Below are positions 8,051 to 17,842 of a DNA stretch of 64,000 nucleotides, piece after piece (positions within the stretch are counted from its first letter, which is position 1; the number at the start of each line of letters is the position of its first letter). The position numbers were made by a program, and so were the translations under genes. The notes under the pieces are model-generated. The model worked only from the letters and a program-made list of their open reading frames with translations, did not search any database and was not told where the DNA came from. Source of the DNA: Rubrivivax albus (GTDB taxonomy: Bacteria > Pseudomonadota > Gammaproteobacteria > Burkholderiales > Burkholderiaceae_C). Location of the stretch: contig NZ_SACT01000007.1 in NCBI RefSeq assembly GCF_004016515.1, forward strand, positions 1 through 64,000, written 5' to 3'.

Positions 8051-10534
8051 ATGAGCACCCAGATCAAGGACCGCATCGCGCTGCCCCCGAAAGACGCGCA
8101 GAAGACCAACATGACCTGCCACTTCTGCATCGTGGGCTGCGGCTACCACGTGTACAAGTGGGACGCCAACCGCGAGGGTGGCCGCGCTGCCAGCCAGAAC
8201 GCGCTGGGGGTCGACTTCACGCGGCAGGTGCCGCCGCTGCAGATCACGATGACCAAGGCGATGACCAACACGGTCACCGACCACAGCGGCAAGCGCTGGA
8301 ACATCATGATCGTGCCCGACAAAGCGTGCGTGGTGAACAGCGGCCTGTCGTCCACGCGCGGCGGCAAGATGGCCTCGTACATGTACGCGCACGACGGCAT
8401 CGGCCGCGACCGCCTGAAGAGCCCGCGCATCAATCGCGGCGACCAGTGGCTCGACACCAGCTGGGACAACGCGCTGGCGATCTACGCCGGCCTGACCAAG
8501 AAGATCCTCGACAACGACGGCCCGAGCGGCCTGCTCTACGACTGCTTCGACCACGGTGGCGCCGGCGGCGGCTTCGAGAACACCTGGGGCACTGGCAAGC
8601 TGATGTTCAGTGCGCTGCAGACGTCGATGGTGCGCATCCACAACCGGCCGGCCTACAACAGCGAGTGCCACGCCACGCGCGAGATGGGCGTGGGCGAGCT
8701 GAACAACAGCTACGAGGACGCCCAGTTGTCCGACTGCATCGTCGCCGTCGGCTGCAACTCCTACGAGACGCAGACCAACTACTTCCTCAACCACTGGCTG
8801 CCCAATCTCAACGGCGGCACGGTGGACAAGAAGAAGGCCCGCTTCGCGGGCGAGACTGCGGCGGCGGCGAAGATCGTCATCGTCGACCCGCGCCGCTCGG
8901 CCACAGTGGCCATCTGCGAGCAGATCGCCGGCAAGGACAACGTGCTGCACCTGGACATCGAGCCGGGTTCGGACACGGCGCTGTTCAACACGCTGCTGAC
9001 CTACGTGGTCGACCAGGGGTGGCACGACAAGGCCTTCATCGCCAAGTTCACGCGCGGCTTCGACGATGCGATGAAGGTCAACCGCATGTCGCTGGAGGAT
9101 GGTTCGAAGGCGACCGGCATCCCGGCGGCGAAGATCCGCCAGGCCGCGGAGTGGGCCTACAAGCCCAAGGCCTCGGGACACCGCCCGCGCACCTTCCATG
9201 CCTACGAGAAGGGCATCATCTGGGGCAACGACAACTACGTCATCCAGAGCGCACTCGTGAGCCTGGTGCTGGCCACGCAGAACGTCGGCAGGCGGGGCAC
9301 CGGTGTGTGCCGCATGGGCGGCCACCAGGAGGGCTACACCCGGCCGCCGTACCCCGGCGACAAGAAGATCTACATCGACCAAGAGGTCATCCAGGGCCGC
9401 GGGCTGATGTACACGATCTGGGGCACCAACCCGTTCCAGACGACGCTGAACGCCGAGGAGCACCGCCGCGTGCTCGGGCGGCGTGCACAGATCGTCAACG
9501 AGGCCATGGCGCGGGCCAAGGGCGCGAGCGTCGAGCAGATGGTGGACATCATCTACGACGCCTGCAAGAACAAGGGCGGCATGTACGTGGTGGGCATCAA
9601 TCTCTACCCGACCACTCTGGCGGAGGAGGCGCACATGCTGCTGCCGGCCGCGCACCCGGGCGAGATGAACCTGACCTCGATGAACGGCGAGCGGCGACTG
9701 CGGCTGTCCGAAAAGTTCATGGACCCGCCCGGCTCGGCCAAGCCCGACTGCCTGATCGCCGCCGACATCGCCAACACGCTGAAGGCGATGTACTTGAAGG
9801 ACGGCAAGGCCGACATGGCCACGCGCTTCGACGGTTTCGACTGGAAGACGGAAGAGGATGCCTTCAACGACGGCTTCCGCCGCGCCGGCCGTCCCGGCGC
9901 GCCACCCATCGACAGCCAGGGCGGCGACACCGGCCACCTGGCCACTTACGCGCTGCTGCGCAAGGCGGGCAACAACGGTGTTCAGTTGCCGATCCAGCGT
10001 GTGGAAGGCGACAAACTGATCGGCACCGAGATCCAGTATGCCGACGGCAAGTTCGATACCAAGGACGGCAAGGCCGAGTTCAAGCCGGCACCTTGGAACG
10101 GCTTGCCGAAGATCGTGGCTGACCAGAAGGCCAAGCACCGGTACTGGATCAACAACGGACGCGCCAACGAGGTCTGGCAGACGGCGTACCACGACCAGTA
10201 CAACAGCTTCGTGCGCGACCGCTACCCGATGGCTTACCTCGAGATGAATCCCGAGGACGCGCGCACGCTGGGGGTGGCCGCCGGCGACGTGGTCGAGGTC
10301 TTCAACGACTTCGGCAGCACCTACGCGATGGCCTACCCGATGAAGGCCATCAAGGCGGGCCAGACCTTCATGCTGTTCGGCTATATCAAGGGCGTGGCGG
10401 GCGACGTGACCAGCCCCTGGGTCGACCGCAACGTGGTGCCGTACTACAAGGGCACCTGGGGCAGCATCAAGCGGGTGGGCAGCGTCGACGACTGGAAGCA
10501 GAGCATCAGCTACAAGGAACGGCGCTTCGCCTGA
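8051..10534 (+). CDS. aioA: Arsenite oxidase large subunit AioA
   Basis: This is an 827-residue molybdopterin (bis-MGD) oxidoreductase of the DMSO reductase superfamily that oxidises As(III) to As(V) in the periplasm. The N-terminal [3Fe-4S] motif CHFCIVGC has Cys23, Cys26 and Cys30 in the arsenite-oxidase spacing, with Ser/Gly instead of a fourth Cys. The length equals characterised AioA. It has no signal peptide, consistent with co-export with Tat-tagged AioB. Conserved blocks such as [12 protein letters not shown] and the C-terminal molybdopterin dinucleotide-binding segment ([13 protein letters not shown]) are intact. Translation probably couples with aioB. Confidence 0.97.
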   Translation: MSTQIKDRIALPPKDAQKTNMTCHFCIVGCGYHVYKWDANREGGRAASQNALGVDFTRQVPPLQITMTKAMTNTVTDHSGKRWNIMIVPDKACVVNSGLSSTRGGKMASYMYAHDGIGRDRLKSPRINRGDQWLDTSWDNALAIYAGLTKKILDNDGPSGLLYDCFDHGGAGGGFENTWGTGKLMFSALQTSMVRIHNRPAYNSECHATREMGVGELNNSYEDAQLSDCIVAVGCNSYETQTNYFLNHWLPNLNGGTVDKKKARFAGETAAAAKIVIVDPRRSATVAICEQIAGKDNVLHLDIEPGSDTALFNTLLTYVVDQGWHDKAFIAKFTRGFDDAMKVNRMSLEDGSKATGIPAAKIRQAAEWAYKPKASGHRPRTFHAYEKGIIWGNDNYVIQSALVSLVLATQNVGRRGTGVCRMGGHQEGYTRPPYPGDKKIYIDQEVIQGRGLMYTIWGTNPFQTTLNAEEHRRVLGRRAQIVNEAMARAKGASVEQMVDIIYDACKNKGGMYVVGINLYPTTLAEEAHMLLPAAHPGEMNLTSMNGERRLRLSEKFMDPPGSAKPDCLIAADIANTLKAMYLKDGKADMATRFDGFDWKTEEDAFNDGFRRAGRPGAPPIDSQGGDTGHLATYALLRKAGNNGVQLPIQRVEGDKLIGTEIQYADGKFDTKDGKAEFKPAPWNGLPKIVADQKAKHRYWINNGRANEVWQTAYHDQYNSFVRDRYPMAYLEMNPEDARTLGVAAGDVVEVFNDFGSTYAMAYPMKAIKAGQTFMLFGYIKGVAGDVTSPWVDRNVVPYYKGTWGSIKRVGSVDDWKQSISYKERRFA

Positions 10535-10589
10535 GTGCTGCGTGCTCCGGGGTGCCGGCGGGCACCCCCTTTCGACGAGGACTCTTCCG

Positions 10590-11282
10590 ATGAACATGGA
10601 CCACGCAGACCCCGGTGAGCGCGAAGGCCGGGGCCGATCGCAGCACACCAGTCCGCCCGCGATCGGCCACGAAGGTGATGCCGTCGGCTTTGCGCAGGCC
10701 CTGATCGGGTCGCGCCAGAACGTCTCGCCCAAGCGCCTGGTGGAGCCGGGCCCGACCGCCGAGCAGTTGCACGAGCTGTTGTCCCTGGCGGCTGCGGCGC
10801 CCGACCATGGCTTGCTGACGCCCTGGCGCTTCATCATCGTGCCGGCCGGCCAACGCCATCGGCTGGCCGAGGTGTTCGCGCTGACCCTGATCGACCGCGA
10901 CCCCAGTGCGACGCTCGAACAGATCGAATCGGCCCGCGAGAAGGCCCACCGTGCGCCCCTGCTGATGGTGGCCATTGCGTGCCTCGGGCCTCGCGAGCCG
11001 GACACACCGGCGCTGGAGCGCATGGTGTCCATGGGGGCCGCGATCCAGAACCTGCTGCTCGGCGCCCATGCGATGGGCTTCGGCGCCGGCCTGACCAGCG
11101 GTCAGGCGATGGCCTCGAAGCGATTGAGCGAGCTGTGCGGACTGGCGGCCGACGAGGTGCCGGTGTGCTGCGTCAACATCGGCACCGTCAGCAAGCGCAA
11201 GCCGGGAACCAGGGTTCGCCCCTTGCCATCGTCGTTCGTCAGCGAACTGGGCGGTGGCCAGGCGGCCGGGCGCGTGCAGTAG
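10590..11282 (+). CDS. Nitroreductase family protein
   Basis: This 230-residue protein has the FMN-binding nitroreductase fold: a SRQNVSPKRL-type N-terminal Arg cluster, AAAAPDHGLLTPWRFIIV, and a GAAIQNLLLGAHAMGFGAGLTSG segment that contacts FMN. It resembles the YdjA-like short subfamily. It follows aioA by 55 bases on the same strand with a GAGGA ribosome binding site, so it is probably co-transcribed. Nitroreductase-like genes recur next to aioBA in other arsenite oxidizers, but their role in arsenite oxidation is not established. The first ~30 residues are polar and poorly conserved, so the start could be later. Confidence 0.85.
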   Translation: MNMDHADPGEREGRGRSQHTSPPAIGHEGDAVGFAQALIGSRQNVSPKRLVEPGPTAEQLHELLSLAAAAPDHGLLTPWRFIIVPAGQRHRLAEVFALTLIDRDPSATLEQIESAREKAHRAPLLMVAIACLGPREPDTPALERMVSMGAAIQNLLLGAHAMGFGAGLTSGQAMASKRLSELCGLAADEVPVCCVNIGTVSKRKPGTRVRPLPSSFVSELGGGQAAGRVQ

Positions 11283-11286
11283 CCCG

Positions 11287-13308
11287 TCAGGTGGGCACGA
11301 GGGCGCCTGCAGGCAGCGGGGCGCGGACCAGCTTCGACAACTCACCGAGGCCGATCGGTGGCACCGGCAGCCAGGGCAGCGCATACAGCCGCTGCGCGAG
11401 GCCTGAGGACATGCGCTCGATCTGCTTGCGTTCACCCGCGAGCCGGGCCTGCAGCAGCGGATCGTGCGTTCCCGCCGCCAGCACGCTCTTGTTGAGCACC
11501 CAGGCATAGGGTTCGATGCGGGCGCGGCGCAGGTCGTCCTGCAGCGCGGCGGCCTGGGACACCGGCGTCACCTCGGGCAGGGTCACCAGGATGATCCTCG
11601 TGTAAGCGGCATCCTGCAGCCGCATCAGCGGCGTCACGATGCGGGCTCCGCCATGGCCTTCGAACTCGCGCGTCATCTGACGGTGGTAGGCGCCGGTCGC
11701 GTCCATCAGCAGCATCGAGTGGCCGGTGGGGGCGGTGTCCAGCACCACGAAGGCGCTGCGGCCTTCGCTGACGATGCGCGAGAAGGCATGGAACACCGCC
11801 ACCTCTTCCGTGCACGGCGACTGCAGGTCTTCCAGCAGCAGGGCCTGTTCCTGCGCGTCGAGCTGCGGCGACCTGGCGGCCATGATCTTGTCGATGTAGC
11901 GCTGCGTCTCGACCTTCGGGTCGATGCGGCTCACCTTCAGGCCCGGCAGGTCGCCATCCAGCGTGCCGGACAGGTGCGCGGCGGGGTCGGTGGTGCTCAG
12001 GTGCACGGTCTTGCCACGCTGGACCAGGCCGATGGCCAGCGCCGCGGCGATGGTGGTCTTGCCGACGCCGCCCTTGCCCATGACCATGACCAGGCCGTGA
12101 CCGGCCGCGGCCAGTTGATCGGCCAGCGCCGCGAGGTCGGGAAGCGGATCAGTCTCTCCGGCGGGTGCCACCGCGCGCAGGGCGACCGGGGCAACGCCGG
12201 GGACCAGCAGTGCGCGCAGGGCCGGCAGGCCGACGGTATCGAAGGGGCGCAGAGGCACTCGGTCCTGCGGCAGTGCCCGCAGCGTGGCCGGCAGGGCCTC
12301 CACCGCCCGCTGCCCTAGGTCTTCGAGCGCGCAGGCCACCGCGTCACTGCGGTCACTGGCATGGAACACGCCGTTGATCGCCAGGCGCTGGTTGTCCAGC
12401 CCCAGCTCGCGCAGTTCGACTGAAGTGCGCGCCGCCTCTTCGATCGCGCCACGGTCGGGCCGGGTCACCACGACGACCGTGGTCTTCGCGGGGTCGCCCA
12501 GCGCATCGAGCGCGGCCTGGAAGCGCGCCTCCTGCATCTTCAGTCCCGAATGCGGGCCCAGGCAAGATGCGCCGCGGTCGTTGCCGTCCAGGAATCCGGT
12601 CCAGGCCTTGGGCAGGCTGAGCAGGCGCAGGGTGTGACCCGTGGGCGCGGTGTCGAAGACGACGTGGTCCCAGTCTTGCGCGCCGTCGGCCAGCAGGGAG
12701 GAGAACTCGTCGAACGAGGCGATCTCGGTCGTGCAGGCCCCCGACAGTTGCTCGCGAACGGTCGACAGTTCCTCGGCCGTCGCGCTCGCACCCATCTGCG
12801 CCAGCACGCGCTGGCGGTACGACTCGGCGGCGGTGTCGGGGTCGATGTTCAGGACCGACAGGCCGGGCGCGCCGGGCACCGGCACGGGCGTGTTGTGCAG
12901 TTCGATGCCGAGCATCTCGTCGAGGTTCGACGCGGCATCGGTGCTGACGAGCAGCACCTTCTTGCCGGCATCGGCCAGCGTCAGCGCGGTGGCGGTGGAG
13001 AGCGAGGTCTTGCCGACGCCGCCCTTGCCGGTGAAGAAGAGGTGCCGGGTCGCGTGCTCGATGAACCCGACGCCGGCCGGCTTGAACCACGCCTGCACCG
13101 CTTCGTGCGATGGGATGCCTCCGCTGTGCACCACCCGGCCTTCGATGACGACCGCCGGCGTGACGTGCACGCCGAAGGCCATGATCCTGTCGTGATCCTC
13201 GACCTTGACGATCTCGACCTCGACGCCCGCGTCGCGGGCCGTGCGTTCGATGATGCCGATCGTGCTGCGGCACTTGCTGCAGCCTGACCCTAGAACCTTG
13301 ATCTGCAT
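11287..13308 (-). CDS. arsA: ArsA arsenite-pump ATPase with N-terminal thioredoxin-like domain
   Basis: This 673-residue protein is a fusion. Residues 1-78 form a small thioredoxin/glutaredoxin-like domain with the redox pair Cys10-Cys13 (GSGCSKCRST). The rest is a two-halved ArsA with P-loops GKGGVGKTS at about 94-102 and GKGGVGKTT at about 407-415, and two DTAPTGH signatures. Cysteines in LSGACTTEI and LQSPCTEEV sit where ArsA binds As(III). ArsA powers arsenite export through a membrane pump, here presumably Acr3 encoded upstream. No arsD chaperone gene is present, so the fused domain may deliver or reduce the metalloid; this is inference. It closes the operon from 17729. Confidence 0.92.
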   Translation of the reverse strand: MQIKVLGSGCSKCRSTIGIIERTARDAGVEVEIVKVEDHDRIMAFGVHVTPAVVIEGRVVHSGGIPSHEAVQAWFKPAGVGFIEHATRHLFFTGKGGVGKTSLSTATALTLADAGKKVLLVSTDAASNLDEMLGIELHNTPVPVPGAPGLSVLNIDPDTAAESYRQRVLAQMGASATAEELSTVREQLSGACTTEIASFDEFSSLLADGAQDWDHVVFDTAPTGHTLRLLSLPKAWTGFLDGNDRGASCLGPHSGLKMQEARFQAALDALGDPAKTTVVVVTRPDRGAIEEAARTSVELRELGLDNQRLAINGVFHASDRSDAVACALEDLGQRAVEALPATLRALPQDRVPLRPFDTVGLPALRALLVPGVAPVALRAVAPAGETDPLPDLAALADQLAAAGHGLVMVMGKGGVGKTTIAAALAIGLVQRGKTVHLSTTDPAAHLSGTLDGDLPGLKVSRIDPKVETQRYIDKIMAARSPQLDAQEQALLLEDLQSPCTEEVAVFHAFSRIVSEGRSAFVVLDTAPTGHSMLLMDATGAYHRQMTREFEGHGGARIVTPLMRLQDAAYTRIILVTLPEVTPVSQAAALQDDLRRARIEPYAWVLNKSVLAAGTHDPLLQARLAGERKQIERMSSGLAQRLYALPWLPVPPIGLGELSKLVRAPLPAGALVPT

Positions 13309-13417
13309 GACGCGTCCTTTGTGACCACTATGCGCCTTCGCAACTGCGAAACCTTGACGTCAATCATGCGTCCGGCGATGACCTCATCGGTGCGATCGAT
13401 CGGCCCGGCGGCGTGGC

Positions 13418-14491
13418 TCAGCCTCTCGCGCCGGCCTCGTACCAGGCCTTGCTCTGGTTCACGAACCGCACCACGAGCAACATCACCGGCACCTCGATCA
13501 GCACGCCGACCACGGTGGCCAGCGCGGCACCCGACTCGAAGCCGAACAGGCTGATCGCCGCGGCCACGGCCAGCTCGAAGAAGTTGCTGGCGCCGATCAG
13601 CGCCGACGGGCAGGCCACGCTGTGCGATTCGCCGAGCCTGCGGTTGAGCCAGTAGGCCAGTCCGGAGTTGAACAGCACCTGGATCAGGATCGGCACCGCG
13701 AGCATCGCAATGACCAGCGGCTGCTTCAGGATGGCCTCGCCCTGGAAGCCGAACAGCAGCACCAGCGTGGCCAGCAGCGCGGTGATGGACCACGGCCCGA
13801 TTTTCGCGAGCGTGGCGTCGAAAGCCGCCTGTCCTCTGGCCAGCAGCGCCTTGCGCCAGAGCTGCGCGATCACCACCGGGATCACGATGTACAGCACCAC
13901 CGAGGTGATCAGCGTGTCCCAGGGCACGATGATCGACGACAGGCCGAGCAGCAGCGCGACGATGGGCGCGAAGGCGAACACCATGATGGTGTCGTTCAGC
14001 GCCACCTGGCTGAGCGTGAAGAGCGGGTGGCCGTGGGTGAGCCGGCTCCAGACGAAGACCATCGCCGTGCAGGGCGCCGCGGCCAGCAGGATCAAGCCTG
14101 CGATGTAGCTGTCCGCCTGGCCCGCCGGCAGGTAGGGCGCGAACACATGGCGGATGAAGATCCAGCCCAGCAGCGCCATCGAGAAGGGCTTGACGGCCCA
14201 ATTGACGAACAGCGTCACGCCGATCCCTCGCCAGTGCTGCTTCACCTGGCTCAGTGCGCCGAAGTCGACCTTCAGCAGCATCGGGATGATCATCACCCAG
14301 ATCAGCAGCCCGACCGGCAGGTTGACCTTCGCGATCTCCATCCGGCCGATGGCCTGGACCGGGCCGGGCAGCAGTTGGCCCAGGGCAATGCCCACGACGA
14401 TGCACAGGAAGACCCAGACGGTCAGGTAGCGCTCGAAGACGCTCATCGGTGCCGGTGCGGCCGGCCGGGCGGGCAGGGCGGCGCTCGACAT
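13418..14491 (-). CDS. acr3: Acr3-type arsenite efflux permease
   Basis: This 357-residue, highly hydrophobic protein has about ten predicted membrane helices and belongs to the bile acid/arsenite/riboflavin transporter superfamily. The ACR3 signature includes LLAAAPCTAMVFVWS with its conserved cysteine, plus ALNDTIMVFAF and SALIGASNFFELAVA. It exports As(III) from the cytoplasm, either driven by proton motive force or assisted by ArsA. It follows arsC by three bases and is 110 bases ahead of arsA, within one operon. ATG at 14491 gives an N-terminus of normal length. Confidence 0.95.
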   Translation of the reverse strand: MSSAALPARPAAPAPMSVFERYLTVWVFLCIVVGIALGQLLPGPVQAIGRMEIAKVNLPVGLLIWVMIIPMLLKVDFGALSQVKQHWRGIGVTLFVNWAVKPFSMALLGWIFIRHVFAPYLPAGQADSYIAGLILLAAAPCTAMVFVWSRLTHGHPLFTLSQVALNDTIMVFAFAPIVALLLGLSSIIVPWDTLITSVVLYIVIPVVIAQLWRKALLARGQAAFDATLAKIGPWSITALLATLVLLFGFQGEAILKQPLVIAMLAVPILIQVLFNSGLAYWLNRRLGESHSVACPSALIGASNFFELAVAAAISLFGFESGAALATVVGVLIEVPVMLLVVRFVNQSKAWYEAGARG

Positions 14492-14494
14492 GGT

Positions 14495-14989
14495 TCAGCG
14501 CGTCCCGATGTCCTTGATCTCTCGCTGGATGGCCATCTTGTCCAGCGACGCCAGCGGCAGCGCCAGCATCAGCTCGATGCGGCGCTTGAGCACGATCGCG
14601 GTATCCCAGAAGACCTTGGCCTTCTGCTCGTCAGTGCCCGCGAAGGCGGCCGGATCGGCCACGCCCCAGTGCGCCGTCATCAGCTGGCCAGGCCAGACCG
14701 GGCAGACCTCGCCGGCCGCCTTGTCGCAGACCGTGAACACGAAGTCGAGTTCGGGCGCGCCCGGCCGCGCGAACTCGTCCCAGTCCTTGCTGCGAAAGCC
14801 ATCGGTCGGGATGCGCAGCGCCGACAGGGTCTTCAGCGCGAACGGGTTGACCGACGTGCCCGGGTGGCTGCCCGCCGAGAAGGCCTGGAAGCGACCGCGG
14901 CCCAGGCTGTTGAGGATGCCCTCGGCCATGATGGATCGCGCCGAGTTGTGCGTGCAGACGAAGAGCACGTTGTAGACCTTGTCGCTCAT
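14495..14989 (-). CDS. arsC: Arsenate reductase ArsC, low-molecular-weight phosphatase type
   Basis: This 164-residue protein has the LMW tyrosine-phosphatase P-loop FVCTHNSARS, with nucleophile Cys12 and Arg18. That places it in the thioredoxin- or mycothiol-coupled ArsC group rather than the glutaredoxin-type E. coli ArsC. FTVCDKAAGEVCPVWPG supplies further conserved cysteines for the disulfide relay. It reduces cytoplasmic arsenate to arsenite for export by Acr3. ATG at 14989 was selected because the P-loop lies at the usual position; upstream in-frame sequence is not conserved. It is followed after three bases by acr3. Confidence 0.93.
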   Translation of the reverse strand: MSDKVYNVLFVCTHNSARSIMAEGILNSLGRGRFQAFSAGSHPGTSVNPFALKTLSALRIPTDGFRSKDWDEFARPGAPELDFVFTVCDKAAGEVCPVWPGQLMTAHWGVADPAAFAGTDEQKAKVFWDTAIVLKRRIELMLALPLASLDKMAIQREIKDIGTR

Positions 14990-15020
14990 GAGGCGTCTCC
15001 GTAGGTGGCGGTGGTTCGGT

Positions 15021-15365
15021 TCAGCAGGTGGTGCATGGGTTGTCGGACGCCACGGGCGCCCCATCGCGGGTGACGCATGAGACGGCCTGGCAGCAGTGCG
15101 CCGACAAGTAGGCGAGCAACTCGTTCATGGTGTCGATGCTCGGCCGGTAGATCAGGTGCCGGCCGTCACGCTCCTGCGTGATCAGGCCGGCATACAGCAG
15201 TTCCTTGACGTGGAAGGACACGGTCGAGGGTGGGACGGTCAGTTCGCTCGCAATGGCGCCCGGTGTCATGCCGGCGGGGCCAACGCCGACGACGGCGCGA
15301 TAGATGCGCAGGCGCACGTCCTGCGCCAGCGCTCCCAATGCACGAACGGCGGCCTTCTCGTCCAT
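15021..15365 (-). CDS. arsR: ArsR-family arsenic-responsive repressor (first copy)
   Basis: This 114-residue winged-helix protein has its DNA-reading segment at about 36-60 (AIASELTVPPSTVSFHVKEL). As(III)-binding candidates are Cys91, Cys92 and Cys97 after the dimerisation helix, plus Cys111 and Cys114 at the extreme C-terminus. There is no CVC motif in helix alpha-3 as in E. coli ArsR, so arsenite sensing would use the C-terminal cysteines, as in ArsR types with CC pairs. It sits inside the GAPDH-arsJ-arsR-arsC-acr3-arsA operon, so it probably autoregulates the operon. Confidence 0.92.
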   Translation of the reverse strand: MDEKAAVRALGALAQDVRLRIYRAVVGVGPAGMTPGAIASELTVPPSTVSFHVKELLYAGLITQERDGRHLIYRPSIDTMNELLAYLSAHCCQAVSCVTRDGAPVASDNPCTTC

Positions 15366-15370
15366 CACGG

Positions 15371-16678
15371 TCAGGTCCCCTGGTGTGTCGCGGCTGCGGC
15401 GGGCGCCTGGACCTTCCGGTCCAGATCCACGCCCTGGGCCTCGGCGCCATCGAGCGCGGGTCGTTTGGAGACCTGCAAGCGTGTCGGAAGCGCCAGCGTG
15501 ACCAGCCAGCAGGTCACGAGCAGCACGGCCGACCCGGCCAGCGACCAGGCCAGCCCGCCCCACTGGTACAGCAGGCCCGACAGCAGGGTGCCGAAGAAGC
15601 GGCCCAGGGCATTGGCAGCGTAGTAGAAGCCCACGTCCTCGGCAGCCTTCTCTGAACCGGCATAGGCGAGGACCAGGTAGGAGTGGACCGAGGAGTTCAC
15701 CGCGAAGGCGAAGCCGAACACGGCGAGCCCGGCGACGACGACCCACTCGAGGTTCGGGACCTTTGCGAGCACCAGACCGGCCAGGACGATGGGCACGAGC
15801 GCGAGCAGAGTCGACCACAGGCGTGCTGCAGGCACCTCGGCGCTCAGGCCATCGTCGCTGCGCCGGACGATGGCCGGGGCGGCCGCCTGCACCACGCCGT
15901 AGCTGATGGTCCACAGCGCCACGAATCCGCTGACCATCGTGAAGGTCCAGCCCGAGGCGTACAGGAACACCGGCACGCCGACCACGAACCACACGTCGCG
16001 CGCGCCGAAGAGTGCCACCCGTGCCGCTGCGAGCAGGTTGATGCCGCGGTTCTTGGCGAACAGCTCCTTGGCCGACTTTGAAGCCTTGCTCTTGCCCATC
16101 AGCGGCGGCACGAAGCTGACGACGCCGACGAAGACGATCGCCAGCAGCCCGGCCATGATCCACAGCGCGGCCTGGAAGCCGACGGCCTGCAGCAGCAACC
16201 CGCCGAGGAAGAAGCCCACGCCCTTCATCGCGTTCTTGCTGCCGGTGAAGAAGGCGACCCACTTGAACAGCTGGCCCGAGGCATCGCCGGCCGTGGCCTT
16301 GATGGCGGACTTGCTGGCTGTCTTGGTCAGGTCCTTGGCGACGCCGCAGATGCCTTGCGCCGCGACGACCCAGGCGACCGACAGCGCCACCGACCAGCTC
16401 GGCGACAGCGCGGACATGAGCAGGAAGCCGGTGATCTCGGTGAAGAGGCCCACCGTCAGCATGCGCTTGATGCCGTAGCGCGTGGCCAGCCAGCCGCCAA
16501 TCAGGTTGGCCACCACGCCCATGGCCTCATAGAGCAGGAACAGGAAGGCCAGCGTGAAGGGTGAGTAGCCGAGCCGGTAGAAGTGCAGCAGCACCAGCAT
16601 GCGCAGCGCGCCGTCGCTGAGGGTGAAGCCCCAGTACGCGGCGGTGACGATGGCGTAGTTGCGGGTGCCCTGGTTCAT
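15371..16678 (-). CDS. arsJ: ArsJ organoarsenical efflux permease
   Basis: This 435-residue major facilitator protein has about twelve membrane helices. It starts MNQGTRNYAIVTAAYWGFTL and contains YEAMGVVANLIGGWLATRYG. ArsJ is known to export 1-arseno-3-phosphoglycerate, which is made when glyceraldehyde-3-phosphate dehydrogenase uses arsenate. The dedicated GAPDH gene lies immediately upstream (7-base gap), the hallmark that separates ArsJ from other MFS proteins. arsR follows after five bases. Together the pair detoxifies arsenate without reducing it. Confidence 0.92.
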   Translation of the reverse strand: MNQGTRNYAIVTAAYWGFTLSDGALRMLVLLHFYRLGYSPFTLAFLFLLYEAMGVVANLIGGWLATRYGIKRMLTVGLFTEITGFLLMSALSPSWSVALSVAWVVAAQGICGVAKDLTKTASKSAIKATAGDASGQLFKWVAFFTGSKNAMKGVGFFLGGLLLQAVGFQAALWIMAGLLAIVFVGVVSFVPPLMGKSKASKSAKELFAKNRGINLLAAARVALFGARDVWFVVGVPVFLYASGWTFTMVSGFVALWTISYGVVQAAAPAIVRRSDDGLSAEVPAARLWSTLLALVPIVLAGLVLAKVPNLEWVVVAGLAVFGFAFAVNSSVHSYLVLAYAGSEKAAEDVGFYYAANALGRFFGTLLSGLLYQWGGLAWSLAGSAVLLVTCWLVTLALPTRLQVSKRPALDGAEAQGVDLDRKVQAPAAAATHQGT

Positions 16679-16685
16679 GGCTGCC

Positions 16686-17729
16686 TCAGATGCCCTGGCG
16701 TTGCATGTGGCAGGCGAGATCGACCATGCGGCACGCGTAGCCCATCTCGTTGTCGTACCAGGCGTAGACCTTCAGCAGCGTGCCATCGGTCACCATCGTC
16801 GAAGGCGCGTCGACGATCGAGCTGCGCGTGTCGCGTGCGTAGTCCGCGCTGACGAGCGGGCGCTCCTCGTAGCCGAGGATGCCGGCCAGCGGCCCCTGGG
16901 CGGCATGCGCGAACAGGGCATTCACCTCGGAAGGTGTGGTCTCGCGCTTGAGCTCGAACACGCAGTCGGTCAGCGAGGCGTTGAGCACCGGCGCGCGCAC
17001 GGCGTGGCCGTTGAGCTTGCCCTTGAGCTCGGGATAGATCAGTGCGATGGCGGTGGCACTGCCTGTCGTCGTCGGTGCCAGGCTGAGCATCGCGCTGCGG
17101 GCGCGTCGCAGGTCCTTGTGCGGCGCATCGACCATCAGGTTGGTGTTGGTCGGATCGTGGATGGTGGTGATCTGGCCGTGGCGGATGCCGATGGCCTCGT
17201 GCACGACCTTGACCACTGGCGCCAGGCAATTGGTGGTGCAGGAGGCGGCGGTCACGATGCGGTGCCGGCCGGGTTCGTAGAGATGCTCGTTGACGCCGAC
17301 GACGATATTCAGCACGTCGCCGACCTTGACGGGCGCAGCGACGATGACACGCTTGGCACCGCGGTCCAGGTGGCCCTGGATCGTCTCCGGCGTGAGGAAC
17401 TTGCCGGTGCACTCCAGGACCACGTCGACGCCAGCGTCGCCCCACGGAATCTCCGCAGCGGTGGCATGCGACGAAAAGCCCAGCTGTCGATCGCCGATCC
17501 GGATGGCCGACTCGCCTTCCGCGGCGATGCGTTTGCGCCAGCGGCCCTGCACGCTGTCGAACTCCAGCAGGTGCGCGGTGGCGGCGGCGCCGCCCTTCAA
17601 TTCGTTGAGGTGCACCACCTCCAGGCGGTTGCCTACGCGGGGATCATCCGCGGGGCGTTCGGCCGCGCCCATCGCGGCGCGCAGGGCCAACCGTCCAATG
17701 CGTCCCATGCCATTAATGCCAACTCTCAC
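16686..17729 (-). CDS. gapdh: Glyceraldehyde-3-phosphate dehydrogenase of the ArsJ pathway
   Basis: This is a 347-residue type I GAPDH. It has the NAD-binding start [11 protein letters not shown], catalytic Cys164 in [10 protein letters not shown] and a [11 protein letters not shown] segment near the C-terminus. Ars-operon GAPDHs convert glyceraldehyde-3-phosphate plus arsenate to 1-arseno-3-phosphoglycerate, which ArsJ then expels. A GGGAGA ribosome binding site precedes the ATG. It is the first gene of the unit, and an inverted repeat about 35 bases upstream may be an ArsR operator. The housekeeping GAPDH is presumably elsewhere. Confidence 0.94.
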   Translation of the reverse strand: MRVGINGMGRIGRLALRAAMGAAERPADDPRVGNRLEVVHLNELKGGAAATAHLLEFDSVQGRWRKRIAAEGESAIRIGDRQLGFSSHATAAEIPWGDAGVDVVLECTGKFLTPETIQGHLDRGAKRVIVAAPVKVGDVLNIVVGVNEHLYEPGRHRIVTAASCTTNCLAPVVKVVHEAIGIRHGQITTIHDPTNTNLMVDAPHKDLRRARSAMLSLAPTTTGSATAIALIYPELKGKLNGHAVRAPVLNASLTDCVFELKRETTPSEVNALFAHAAQGPLAGILGYEERPLVSADYARDTRSSIVDAPSTMVTDGTLLKVYAWYDNEMGYACRMVDLACHMQRQGI

Positions 17730-17763
17730 GATCGCTTCTCCCTCGGGAAATCAAACGGTACTT

Positions 17764-17784
17764 CCATCAGTGTAGAAATGATGG
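17764..17784 (-). promoter_or_regulatory. Inverted repeat upstream of GAPDH, candidate ArsR operator
   Basis: CCATCA (17764-17769) and TGATGG (17779-17784) are perfectly complementary across nine AT-rich bases that include TTTCTACAC on the minus strand. The repeat sits 35-55 bases upstream of the GAPDH start in a 113-base gap after arsI. Its position suggests that the six-gene operon can be repressed independently of the arsR-arsI unit. Confidence 0.45.
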
Positions 17785-17842
17785 ATGACAGTTCGGTGAC
17801 ACGCGCCGACGCTGCCGGCGCTTGCCCGGCGTGCCCGAGCGT

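Noticed and set aside
7865-11032. A very long open frame on the minus strand opposite aioB, aioA and the nitroreductase
   Set aside because: It mirrors the codon structure of genuine aioA in high-GC DNA, is Val/His/Arg/Ala-rich with no domain, and the plus strand encodes unmistakable arsenite oxidase.
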